A stretch of 64,000 nucleotides of DNA from assembly GCF_900105515.1 (NCBI RefSeq), contig NZ_FNSY01000001.1:1798001-1862000 (forward strand), given 5' to 3'. The position numbers were made by a program, and so were the translations under genes. Below are positions 16,707 to 24,628 of this stretch, in pieces. Position 1 is the first letter of the stretch, and the number at the start of each line of letters is the position of its first letter. The DNA comes from Streptomyces sp. 2131.1. GTDB lineage: Bacteria > Actinomycetota > Actinomycetes > Streptomycetales > Streptomycetaceae. The notes beneath the pieces were generated by a model. It made no database searches. It was not told where the DNA came from and saw nothing but the letters and a program-made list of their open reading frames with translations.

Positions 16707-18146
16707 TCAGCCCTCGATGGACGTCATGACGTGCTTGATGCGCGTGTAGTCCTCGAAGCCGTAGGCCGAGAGGTCCTTGCCGTAACCCGACTTCTTGAAA
16801 CCGCCGTGCGGCATCTCGGCGACCAGCGGGATGTGGGTGTTGATCCAGACGCATCCGAAGTCCAGGTTCTTGGACATCCGCATGGCGCGCGCGTGGTCCT
16901 TGGTCCACACCGAGGAGGCGAGGGCGTAGTCGACGCCGTTCGCCCACTCCACGGCCTGGGCCTCGTCCCGGAAGGACTGGACGGTGATGACCGGGCCGAA
17001 GACCTCGTTCTGGATGATCTCGTCGTCCTGCTTGAGGCCGGAGACCACGGTCGGGGCGTAGAAGTAGCCCTTGTCACCGACCCGGTGGCCGCCCGCCTCG
17101 ACCCGGGCGTGGGCGGGGAGGCGCTCGATGAAGCCGCTGACCTGGGCCAGCTGGTTGGCGTTGTTGAGCGGGCCGTAGAGCACGTCCTCGTCGTCCGGCT
17201 GCCCGGTCTTCGTGTCGGCGGCGGCCTTGGCGAGCGCGGTGACGAACTCGTCGTGGATGGACTCGTGGACCAGGACGCGGGTGGCGGCCGTGCAGTCCTG
17301 GCCGGCGTTGAAGTAGCCCGCGACCGAGATGTCCTCGACGGCCTTCGCGAGGTCGGTGTCCTCGAAGACGACGACGGGCGCCTTGCCGCCGAGCTCCAGG
17401 TGGACCCGCTTGACGTCCTTGGCCGCCGACTCGGCGACCTGCATGCCGGCGCGCACCGAACCGGTGATGGAGGCCATCGCCGGGGTCCGGTGCTCGACCA
17501 TCGCGCGGCCGGTGTCGCGGTCGCCGCAGACGACGTTGAAGACGCCCTTGGGCAGGAGCTGCCCGATGATCTCGGCGATCAGCACAGTGGAGGCGGGCGT
17601 GGTGTCGGACGGCTTGATGACGACGGTGTTGCCCGCGGCGAGCGCCGGGGCGAACTTCCAGACGGCCATCATCATCGGGTAGTTCCAGGGTGCGACCTGC
17701 GCGCATACGCCGACCGGTTCGCGGCGCACGATGGAGGTCAGCCCCTCCATGTACTCGCCGGCCGAGCGCCCCTCCAGGAGCCGCGCGGCGCCCGCGAAGA
17801 AGCGGATCTGGTCCACCATCGGCGGGATCTCTTCGGTGCGGGTCAGTCCGATCGGCTTGCCGGTGTTCTCGGACTCGGCGGCGATCAGGTCCTCGGCCCG
17901 CTCCTCGAAGGCGTCCGCGATCTTGAGCAGGGCGCGCTGACGCTCGGCCGGTGTGGCGTCGCGCCAGGCGGGGAACGCGGCCGCGGCGGCGGCCATCGCG
18001 GCGTCGACGTCGGCGGGGCCGGAGAGCGGCGAGGTCGCGTAGACCTCCTCGGTCACCGGGTTGACCACGTCGATCGTCCGCCCGTCGGCGGCGTCCCGGA
18101 ACTCCCCGTTGATGTAGTTGCGCAGACGGCGTACCTCGGCGGTCAC
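16707..18146 (-). CDS. Gamma-aminobutyraldehyde dehydrogenase
   Basis: 479 aa from GTG 18146, seven bases after AGGAGG; the upstream ATG frame to 18227 lacks support. NAD-dependent aldehyde dehydrogenase with PWNYPMMM, KPSDTTP, the catalytic Glu in ELGGKAP, the nucleophile Cys in NAGQDCTAATR, and EVFGPVITV. The sequence is closest to enzymes that oxidise 4-aminobutanal to GABA in putrescine breakdown, which links it to gabT in the same window. The putrescine aminotransferase or oxidase and an uptake system are not present in this window. Substrate assignment is by family resemblance. Confidence 0.88.
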   Translation of the reverse strand: MTAEVRRLRNYINGEFRDAADGRTIDVVNPVTEEVYATSPLSGPADVDAAMAAAAAAFPAWRDATPAERQRALLKIADAFEERAEDLIAAESENTGKPIGLTRTEEIPPMVDQIRFFAGAARLLEGRSAGEYMEGLTSIVRREPVGVCAQVAPWNYPMMMAVWKFAPALAAGNTVVIKPSDTTPASTVLIAEIIGQLLPKGVFNVVCGDRDTGRAMVEHRTPAMASITGSVRAGMQVAESAAKDVKRVHLELGGKAPVVVFEDTDLAKAVEDISVAGYFNAGQDCTAATRVLVHESIHDEFVTALAKAAADTKTGQPDDEDVLYGPLNNANQLAQVSGFIERLPAHARVEAGGHRVGDKGYFYAPTVVSGLKQDDEIIQNEVFGPVITVQSFRDEAQAVEWANGVDYALASSVWTKDHARAMRMSKNLDFGCVWINTHIPLVAEMPHGGFKKSGYGKDLSAYGFEDYTRIKHVMTSIEG

Positions 18147-18495
18147 GGCCACCCCTCCTGATGTGAGTCCAATGGGTGAGACGACCAGCGTAGTCGGACA
18201 CCCCCGTGCGGCGACGGGCGAGGCCACAAACGAACTGGCGAGCGATCATTCGAGCGGCCGGACGAGCCGAGCCGTCTTGACCTGCCCTTGACCGACCGGT
18301 CTCGCTACCCCGGCGGTCATCTCATACGCCCGGCGCAGCCGGAATGCGCCCGATCGAGTGGGAAGAGACGGGCCCGGGCCGCGTGCTGTCCGCTCACCGC
18401 GATCCGAATCCTTACGGTGCGGGGTGACCGATCGGCCCCCTCTTCGTTCCCCCGTACGGGGGACGGGATATCTGATCTGAACCGAGGTGTACGCC
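18147..18495. other. 349-bp divergent intergenic region
   Basis: No convincing gene. It separates the aldehyde dehydrogenase and the ABC operon. A perfect 16-bp palindrome TCCCCCGTACGGGGGA (18448-18463) lies 33 bases before the ABC start and could be an operator. On the minus strand TACGCT, about 45 bases before the dehydrogenase start, may be a -10. The rest shows no clear structure. Confidence 0.5.
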
Positions 18496-19233
18496 ATGGT
18501 GGCCCCGCCGGACAACGATGTGATCTGGGCGCGTTCCCTTCAGCACTCCCACAACGGCTCACCCGCGCTCGGCGGGGTCTCCCTGGGCATCCGCGAGGGC
18601 GAGATCCTCTCGGTGACCGGCCCGCGCGGCAGCGGCAAGACGACCCTGCTGCACTGCCTGTCCGGCCAGCTCGTGCCCGAGCAGGGCGAGGTGTGGTTCA
18701 ACAGCGTCCCCGTGCACACGATGGGGCCGCGCCTGCGCGAGCGGCTGCGCCGCGACAAGTTCGGCTGGATCGCCCCCGAACCGCAGCTCGTCCCGGAGCT
18801 GAACACCTGGGAGAACACCGCCCTCCCGCTCCTGCTGCGAGGCGCCTCGCACCGGGAGGCGAAGAAGGCCGCCATGGAGTGGCTGGAGCGCCTCGACATC
18901 GGCATGTGCGCCAAGAAGCGCCCGCACACCCTCCAGCAGAGCCAGCGCCAGCGGATCTCGGTGGCGCGCGCCCTGGCCGCCGGCCCCTCGGTGATCTTCG
19001 CGGACGAGCCGACCGCGACGCTGCACCGCACCGACCGCACCCACGTCCTGCGGACCCTGACCAGCGCCGCCCGCTCGCACGGGATCACGGTGGTGCTCGC
19101 CACGCACGACGCCGAGATCGCCTCGCTCGCGGACCGGGTGGTGCCGCTGCTCGACGGGCGCCGCGTCTCCACGGTCGCCCTGCCCGCCGAAGCCGATCCG
19201 GAGGGGCGCGCGGCGTGCTCGCTCTCCGTCTAG
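18496..19233 (+). CDS. ABC transporter ATP-binding protein with a degenerate signature motif
   Basis: 245 aa from ATG 18496, eight bases after GAGG; a GTG at 18487 would add three residues. Walker A is GPRGSGKT, the Q-loop area is APEPQLV, Walker B is VIFADEPT, and the H-loop is ATHDAE. The LSGGQ signature is replaced by LQQSQ followed by RQRISVARAL. It looks like the MacB/LolD type. The permease gene overlaps its end by 19 bases. The altered signature could slow ATP hydrolysis or suit a heterodimer; no second ATPase is next to it. Confidence 0.88.
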   Translation: MVAPPDNDVIWARSLQHSHNGSPALGGVSLGIREGEILSVTGPRGSGKTTLLHCLSGQLVPEQGEVWFNSVPVHTMGPRLRERLRRDKFGWIAPEPQLVPELNTWENTALPLLLRGASHREAKKAAMEWLERLDIGMCAKKRPHTLQQSQRQRISVARALAAGPSVIFADEPTATLHRTDRTHVLRTLTSAARSHGITVVLATHDAEIASLADRVVPLLDGRRVSTVALPAEADPEGRAACSLSV

Positions 19234-20399
19234 CCCGCGGCTCCCATCCACTGGCCCTGATGCGGCGGCTGCTGGTCGCGGCCGCGTCCGCCGGGGTCGG
19301 CTTCCTGCTCCTGTGCGCCCTCGGCTACGCCGCGGGGCACCCCGCCCACTCGGCCGGTTCGGTGCTGCGGCTGCTGTGGTGCTTCGTCCCGCTGGCCGCC
19401 ACCGTGCAGTTCGCCGTCGCGGTGGCCCGTACGGACCCGAGCACCCGGCCGCGCAGCGGACTGTCCGCCGTGGGCCTGGGCCCGGTGCGGCTCAGCGTGC
19501 TCGCCGCGGTCTCCACCGCCGTCTCGTGCACCCTCGGCTCGGCGGTGGCGCTGCTGTTCTTCCTCCACCTGCGCGGCGACCTGCCCGGGCTGCCGTTCGA
19601 CGGTGCCGCCGCCGACCTGCTCGGCGCGGACGCCCCGCTCCCGGCCGCCGCCGTCCTGCTGCTGCTCGCCCTGGTGCCGGTGGCGGCCGCGACGGCCAGT
19701 GCGATGGCACTGCGCAGGAGCCCCGTACGGGCGTCGAGCGAGGCGGACGACACCGGCGAGCTGGTGCCCTCGGAGGAGATCCCCGCCCCCGCCGCGCCGC
19801 CGTCCGGCCTCCCCTGGGGCGTGGCCCTGACTGCCGCCGGTCTCGCCGTCGAGGCGTACGCGAGCCGGGGCGGCGCGGGCAGCCCCTTCCCGCTCCCCGG
19901 CAAGCTGGACTCCACACCGGCCTGGGTGCTCGTCGGCTGGACGCTGACGGCGATCGGCCTGGCGACGGCGGGCCCCGGCCTGACCCACCTGTGCGGCCGG
20001 CTTCTCCAGATGGCCCGCCCCGGAGCGGTACGCCTGCTGGCCGGCCGGGTCCTGATGGACGAGGCGCGACGGATCGGGCGCCCGCTCGGCATCGTCTGCG
20101 CGGTCCTCTCGGGGGTCGTCGCGGCCTTCGCGCTCTACGGGACCGGGGCGCGGCCGTTCGGCCCGCTCACCGCGCTCGGGGCGGTGCTGGTCATCGGCTG
20201 CACCACGGCGACGCTGCTCACCTCGGCCCTGGAGGCCAGGCAGGCGCGCGCCGAGACGGCCCGGGCGCTGCTGCGGCTCGGCGCCCCGGCCTCGGCGCTG
20301 CGTGCGGCGACCGCGTTGCGCGCGGCGGCGCTGCTGCTGTTCTTCGCCCCGCTCACCTGGGTGATCGCGGAGCTGGCCGCGCTGCCGCTGACGCCCTGA
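19215..20399 (+). CDS. ABC-type membrane permease
   Basis: 394 aa from GTG 19215 inside the end of the ATPase gene, with GGAGG about ten bases upstream; ATG 19260 is the next option. About eight hydrophobic helices are visible, with a charged, Pro-rich stretch near residues 175-200 (SSEADDTGELVPSEE). The overall plan is that of streptomycete FtsX/MacB-like permeases, though the typical large external domain is missing. It forms a two-gene operon with the preceding ATPase. Substrate unknown; no binding protein is adjacent. Confidence 0.8.
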   Translation: MLALRLARGSHPLALMRRLLVAAASAGVGFLLLCALGYAAGHPAHSAGSVLRLLWCFVPLAATVQFAVAVARTDPSTRPRSGLSAVGLGPVRLSVLAAVSTAVSCTLGSAVALLFFLHLRGDLPGLPFDGAAADLLGADAPLPAAAVLLLLALVPVAAATASAMALRRSPVRASSEADDTGELVPSEEIPAPAAPPSGLPWGVALTAAGLAVEAYASRGGAGSPFPLPGKLDSTPAWVLVGWTLTAIGLATAGPGLTHLCGRLLQMARPGAVRLLAGRVLMDEARRIGRPLGIVCAVLSGVVAAFALYGTGARPFGPLTALGAVLVIGCTTATLLTSALEARQARAETARALLRLGAPASALRAATALRAAALLLFFAPLTWVIAELAALPLTP

Positions 20400-20482
20400 A
20401 CACCGCTGGAAGCGGCCCCGGGACCGGCCTGGCATCCTGCCCGGCCGGTCCCGCGCGTTTCCCGCGATGAGCGTTTCGTAGC

Positions 20483-21613
20483 ATGAGCCGCGTGGAAGGC
20501 CCGGACGAGCACAAGAGCGCCCACGGCGACGAGATCGAGTCTCTCGCCGAGTTCGACGCGGCCGTGGCCGCCGGTTCGCTGGCCGGACGCCGCCTGCAGT
20601 CCGTGGACCTGACGGACCGAAGCGCGGACCTGCTCGCCACCGACACCTCCGGCGCCGTGTTCCTGGGCTGCCCGATGGGGCCGGCCGCCGAGGAGAAGGT
20701 CCGGGCCGACGGGGCGTTCGTCTTCCCGCCGGTCCCCGGCCTGCCCTTCGACCCGTACCGGGGCCTGCTCTACTCCCCCGACGCGCTGTACGACGGCCTC
20801 GCGCGGAAGGGGTACGAGGGCACTCCGGACGCCCTGGCCCACGACTGGTTCCGGCGGACCCACTCGGACGGGGACGCGTTCGCCTCGATGCTGCGGGCGC
20901 TCCACGACGACGCGATCTCCGACGCGCTGGAGGAGGTACTGGCCGGGGCCCGGGTGGTGGGGGTGATGGGCGGTCACGCGACGGCCCGGGGCAGCGCCGG
21001 TTACGCGGCGGCGGCCCGCCTCGGCAGGACCCTGGCCCGCGGCGGGTTCACGGTGGCGACCGGGGGCGGCCCGGGTGCGATGGAGGCGGCCAACCTGGGG
21101 GCGTACGCGGCGCCGCACCCCGACGCCATGCTGGACGAGGCGTGCGCGATGCTGGGCGAGGTCCCCTCGTTCACCCCGTCGGTCACCGACTGGGCGCGGG
21201 CCGCCTTCGCGGTACGGGAGCGCTGGCCGGACGGCGGTCCGTCGGTGGCGATCCCGACCTGGTTCTACGGTCACGAGCCGCCGAACCCGTTCGCCGGTTC
21301 CATCGCCAAGTACTTCACCAACGCGCTGCGCGAGGACGGGCTGCTGGCCCGGTCGGACGCGGGCGTGATCTTCCTTCCGGGCGCGGCCGGGACCGTGCAG
21401 GAGATATTCGACAGCACCACCCCGAACTACTACGAGTCACGCGGAGAGCCCGTCCCCATGGTGCTCGTCGGCCGCGACCACTGGACGCGCGAGTTTCCCG
21501 CCTGGCCGCTCCTGCAAACCCTGGCGGCCGGCCGGAGGATGGAATCCCGCATCGCGCTGGTCGACACGGTCGAGGAAGCACCCGCCGCCCTTGCCGGACT
21601 CTCGGGGGCGTAA
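20483..21613 (+). CDS. LOG-family Rossmann-fold protein
   Basis: 376 aa. A region of about 140 residues precedes a LOG/lysine-decarboxylase-like Rossmann domain: VVGVMGGHATARGS, FTVATGGGPGAMEAAN, and PGAAGTVQEIFD. The classic PGGxGTxxE has Ala in place of the second Gly. LOG enzymes release free base from nucleoside 5'-monophosphates, as in cytokinin activation and nucleotide salvage. The N-terminal extension distinguishes this from short LOG proteins. Substrate not assignable from sequence. Confidence 0.85.
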   Translation: MSRVEGPDEHKSAHGDEIESLAEFDAAVAAGSLAGRRLQSVDLTDRSADLLATDTSGAVFLGCPMGPAAEEKVRADGAFVFPPVPGLPFDPYRGLLYSPDALYDGLARKGYEGTPDALAHDWFRRTHSDGDAFASMLRALHDDAISDALEEVLAGARVVGVMGGHATARGSAGYAAAARLGRTLARGGFTVATGGGPGAMEAANLGAYAAPHPDAMLDEACAMLGEVPSFTPSVTDWARAAFAVRERWPDGGPSVAIPTWFYGHEPPNPFAGSIAKYFTNALREDGLLARSDAGVIFLPGAAGTVQEIFDSTTPNYYESRGEPVPMVLVGRDHWTREFPAWPLLQTLAAGRRMESRIALVDTVEEAPAALAGLSGA

Positions 21614-21663
21614 ACGCGATATCCCGTGGGAGCCGGGCGTGGTCCTCTGCCATTCTGCTCGCC

Positions 21664-22068
21664 ATGTCCGCACGCAGTCGAAGGCTGCCCCGGCACCTGG
21701 CCTGGCCACTCACCTCCACGGACATCAGTGAGTGTCTCGGTCCCCGCATGGCCCGGGTCAAGGATCTGGCGTTCCTCTCCGGGCACGACAGCGGGACCAT
21801 CGTCCTGGGAGTGACGTGGCTCGCTCCGAACCCCCAGAACTACGGCCGCGGCGTCCACCCGGACATGGTCGGCCTACACATCGGCGTCCACCCCGTCGAC
21901 GCCACCGCACGCGCTGCCACCCGCGCCGTTCTCCGGGCGCAGATCCTTCCGCAACTCCGTGAATGGGTCACGCGGGCGATCGCCGCCGATGAGACCTGGC
22001 AGCTGACCGACCACGAGTACTACTGGCACATGGCCGACGGCCGGTGCAGCGGAGCACCCGACCGGTAG
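21664..22068 (+). CDS. Hypothetical protein, 134 aa
   Basis: I do not recognise a domain. ATG 21664 follows the LOG stop by 50 bases. The protein is soluble and mixed in charge; the C-terminal third is rich in aromatic residues and His (TWQLTDHEYYWHMADG). Base composition and codon use look somewhat less GC-extreme than the neighbours, and it may be a lineage-specific gene. The lack of any opposing frame with family resemblance supports it being coding. Confidence 0.55.
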   Translation: MSARSRRLPRHLAWPLTSTDISECLGPRMARVKDLAFLSGHDSGTIVLGVTWLAPNPQNYGRGVHPDMVGLHIGVHPVDATARAATRAVLRAQILPQLREWVTRAIAADETWQLTDHEYYWHMADGRCSGAPDR

Positions 22069-22102
22069 CGGTGCGGGCGCGCCCGACGGTCCGCCGCGGC
22101 GC

Positions 22103-22133
22103 TTGACCTTGACGCGGCGGCAAGGTTTCTACT
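22103..22133 (+). promoter_or_regulatory. MerR-type self-operator/promoter, probably leaderless
   Basis: TTGACC (22103-22108) and TCTACT (22128-22133) are separated by 19 bases, the long spacer typical of MerR-controlled promoters. ACCTTG (22106-22111) and CAAGGT (22121-22126) form an inverted repeat inside it. The ATG at 22140 begins seven bases after the -10, so transcription probably starts at the start codon. Confidence 0.7.
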
Positions 22134-22139
22134 GGCGGC

Positions 22140-22874
22140 ATGCGAATCGGAGAGATCGCCGCGCTCGTGGGGCTCACCACCCGGGCGATCCGGCACTACC
22201 ACCACGTCGGTCTGCTCCCGGAACCGGAGCGGCTCCCCAACGGCTACCGGGCGTACAGCGTCCGCGACGCCGTCCTCCTCGCCCGGGTGCGCCGGCTCAC
22301 CGAACTCGGCCTCGGTCTCGACGAAGTGCGTGACGTCCTCGCCGATGACGCCGGGCGCGAACTGACCGAGGTGCTGGAGGAACTCGACGCGGACCTGGCC
22401 CGCCAGGAGGCGGCCATCCGGGAGCGCCGTCGCCGGCTCGGCGTCCTGCTCGCCGAGCCGCCCGGCGCCACCGGGCCCGTCTCGCCCGCCCTCGCCGCGC
22501 TGCTGGCACAGGCCCGCACGACGGATTCGCCGAGCGCGGCCAAGGACCGCGAGTACCTCACGCTGATGGACATCCCCGGTGCCGGCAACCAGGAGATCTT
22601 CGCCGTGTTCGAGACGCTGGTCGCCGACCCCGAGGTCATCGGGCTGTACGAGCGCCTGGACGCGCTCGCCGGGGCCCCGGCCGACGATCCGCGGATCGCG
22701 CCCCTGGCGGCCGACCTGATGGCAGCCGTCCCCGAGGAACTGTTCGCAGCGATTCCGGAGGACGGGGTGGTCGTGACCGGGCTCAAGGAGGCACTGCTCG
22801 CCGAGTACACCCCCGCGCAGGCGGAAGTCGTGAGCAGGCTCATGGACGCGTTCATCGCGAGGGGCCGGCGATGA
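22140..22874 (+). CDS. MerR-family transcriptional regulator
   Basis: 244 aa. The N-terminal winged HTH is plain: MRIGEIAALVGLTTRAIRHY, with the wing GLLPEPERLPNGYRAY. A coiled helix (residues about 75-110) and a ligand or effector domain of about 120 residues follow, without the Cys pairs of metal-sensing members. It likely controls itself and the downstream membrane gene, whose ATG overlaps its TGA (ATGA). The effector is unknown. Confidence 0.92.
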   Translation: MRIGEIAALVGLTTRAIRHYHHVGLLPEPERLPNGYRAYSVRDAVLLARVRRLTELGLGLDEVRDVLADDAGRELTEVLEELDADLARQEAAIRERRRRLGVLLAEPPGATGPVSPALAALLAQARTTDSPSAAKDREYLTLMDIPGAGNQEIFAVFETLVADPEVIGLYERLDALAGAPADDPRIAPLAADLMAAVPEELFAAIPEDGVVVTGLKEALLAEYTPAQAEVVSRLMDAFIARGRR

Positions 22875-22969
22875 GCGACCAGCCGAAAGACACGGGGATG
22901 AGCGACCGACCGAGAGACACGGGGATGAGCGGCCCGCCGAGGAACGCGGGGATGAGCGACCGGCCGAAG
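22871..22969 (+). repeat. Four 27-bp tandem repeats, each beginning with ATG
   Basis: Units start at 22871, 22898, 22925 and 22952. All begin ATGAGCG; the first three end in GGGG, which places a purine-rich run directly before the next ATG. The fourth unit is partial. Any of the four ATGs is in frame. Confidence 0.85.
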
Positions 22970-23584
22970 GGCAGACGGGCGGCACTGGCCGCCGTGCCGG
23001 TGCCGGTCCGCCGCCTCGTCCGCCACGAGCTGGGCGCCTTCGCCTCCCTGGGGCGGTGGGTCGGGCACCGCACGCACGGTGTGCGCCCCGGGGACCTCGC
23101 CGCCGCCTACACGGGGCCGCAGACCGCGATGCTGTACGGGCTGCTCTTCGTGATGGTCGTCGAGACGGTGGGCCTGGCCCTCCTCATCCCGTGGCCGGTG
23201 GTGCACCTGGTGTTCTTGGTGCTCGACCTGTACGGCGTCGTCCTCGTGACGGCCCTGCACGCGGCCTGTGTCACCCGGCCGCACGTCGTACGTCCCGACG
23301 GCTCGCTGCGGATCCGCTACGGGGCCCTGTTCGACCTCGTCGTACCGCAGGACGCGATCGCCTCGGTCCGGGTCGACCGACGCTATCCCGAGGGCCGCCT
23401 GATCACTCTCTCCGACGACGGGGTCCTCGACCTGATCGTGGGCAGCCAGACCTCGGTGACGGTGGAGCTGAACCGGCCGCTCCCCTTCACCCGGCCGCTC
23501 GGCGCCTCGGAGACGGCCCGCACCATCCGCTTCCACGCCGACGACCCACGCGCCCTGGCCGGCGCACTCCGGCAGCCCGCCTGA
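22871..23584 (+). CDS. Membrane protein with repeated N-terminus, MerR operon partner
   Basis: 237 aa from ATG 22871 (ATGA overlap with merR). Residues 1-36 are four degenerate 9-residue repeats (MSDQPKDTG type), each starting with Met. Two membrane helices follow near residues 95-140 (AMLYGLLFVMVVETVGLALLI and a second). A beta-rich cytoplasmic domain follows (DGSLRIRYGALFDLVVP, then TLSDDGVLDLIVG) that recalls a PH-like fold. Function unknown. Co-expression with the MerR gene suggests it responds to the same signal. It converges on the thiamine transporter genes. Confidence 0.75.
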   Translation: MSDQPKDTGMSDRPRDTGMSGPPRNAGMSDRPKGRRAALAAVPVPVRRLVRHELGAFASLGRWVGHRTHGVRPGDLAAAYTGPQTAMLYGLLFVMVVETVGLALLIPWPVVHLVFLVLDLYGVVLVTALHAACVTRPHVVRPDGSLRIRYGALFDLVVPQDAIASVRVDRRYPEGRLITLSDDGVLDLIVGSQTSVTVELNRPLPFTRPLGASETARTIRFHADDPRALAGALRQPA

Positions 23585-23599
23585 GGGTGCGCGGCCCGG

Positions 23600-24625
23600 T
23601 CAGAACAGGGCCGGAAGCACCACGGTCTCCGAGGCGTCGAAGGTGACCCCGACCCGCTCGCCCTCCTCCGGCGTCCCGCGCAGCGAGCACTCGGCGTCCA
23701 GCACCGGGCCCCGCTCGGGGTGCAGGGTCACGGCGACATGGCTGCCCCGGAAGGTGCGCGCCCCCACGACGCAGCGCAGCCCCTTATCCGGCCCGCCGAT
23801 CCGGACCCCGGCCGGCCGCACCAGCAGATCGCACGCGCCCTGCGGCGACCCGGCCGGCACCGGCACCTCGCCCCAGTCCGTGTCCGCCGCCTCCCCCTCG
23901 ACGGTCGCCTCGACCACGTTGTCGAAGCCCAGGAACCGGGCCACGAAGGCGGAGGCGGGTCGCTGCCACACCTCCAGCGGGGTGCCCACCTGCGCGACGC
24001 GGCCCTCACGCATCACGACGACCCGGTCGGCCAGCGCGAACGCCTCTCCCTGGTCATGGGTGACGGCGAGCACCGTGGTGCCGAGGCGGCCGAAGAGGGC
24101 GCGCAGTTCGACGACGAGCCGTTCTCGCAGACTGCGGTCCAGCTGGCCCAGGGGCTCGTCGAGCATCAGGAGCCTGGGGCTGGGGGCGAGGGCCCGGGCG
24201 AGGGCGACGCGCTGCTGCTCCCCGCCGGAGAGCGCGGCGACGGCCCGTCGTTCGGCGCCGGGGAGGCCCACGAGGTCGAGGAGTTCGGCGACCCGGCGAT
24301 CCTGTTCGCCCCGGCCGGCCCCGTGCATCCGCAGGCCGAAGGCGACGTTGGCACCGACGTCCCGGTGCGGGAAGAGCTGGTGGTCCTGGAACATCAGGCC
24401 GAGGCCGCGCTGGTGGACGGGGATGCCGTCCTGGTCGGTGCCGTCGAGCAGGACCCGGCCGCCGTCGGCCTCCTGGAGCCCGGCGACCAGACGCAGCAGG
24501 GTGGACTTGCCGCTGCCGCTCGGCCCGAGCACGCAGACGATCTCGTGGTCGGCGACCTCCAGGTCCACCCCGTCGAGCGCGGCCCGGTCGCCGAAGCGGA
24601 CGGTGGCCGATTCGAGCGTCAGCAT
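23600..24625 (-). CDS. thiQ: Thiamine ABC transporter ATP-binding protein
   Basis: 341 aa. Walker A GPSGSGKS, Q-loop MFQDHQLFP, signature ALSGGEQQR, Walker B LLMLDEPLGQLD and H-loop VTHDQ are all canonical. The C-terminal 100 residues resemble a TOBE-type regulatory domain, longer than in E. coli ThiQ. It is the last gene of a three-gene minus-strand operon (binding protein, permease, ATPase), starting four bases after the permease stop. The thiamine assignment rests on the binding protein and the TPP riboswitch upstream. Confidence 0.9.
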   Translation of the reverse strand: MLTLESATVRFGDRAALDGVDLEVADHEIVCVLGPSGSGKSTLLRLVAGLQEADGGRVLLDGTDQDGIPVHQRGLGLMFQDHQLFPHRDVGANVAFGLRMHGAGRGEQDRRVAELLDLVGLPGAERRAVAALSGGEQQRVALARALAPSPRLLMLDEPLGQLDRSLRERLVVELRALFGRLGTTVLAVTHDQGEAFALADRVVVMREGRVAQVGTPLEVWQRPASAFVARFLGFDNVVEATVEGEAADTDWGEVPVPAGSPQGACDLLVRPAGVRIGGPDKGLRCVVGARTFRGSHVAVTLHPERGPVLDAECSLRGTPEEGERVGVTFDASETVVLPALF

Positions 24626-24628
24626 CTT

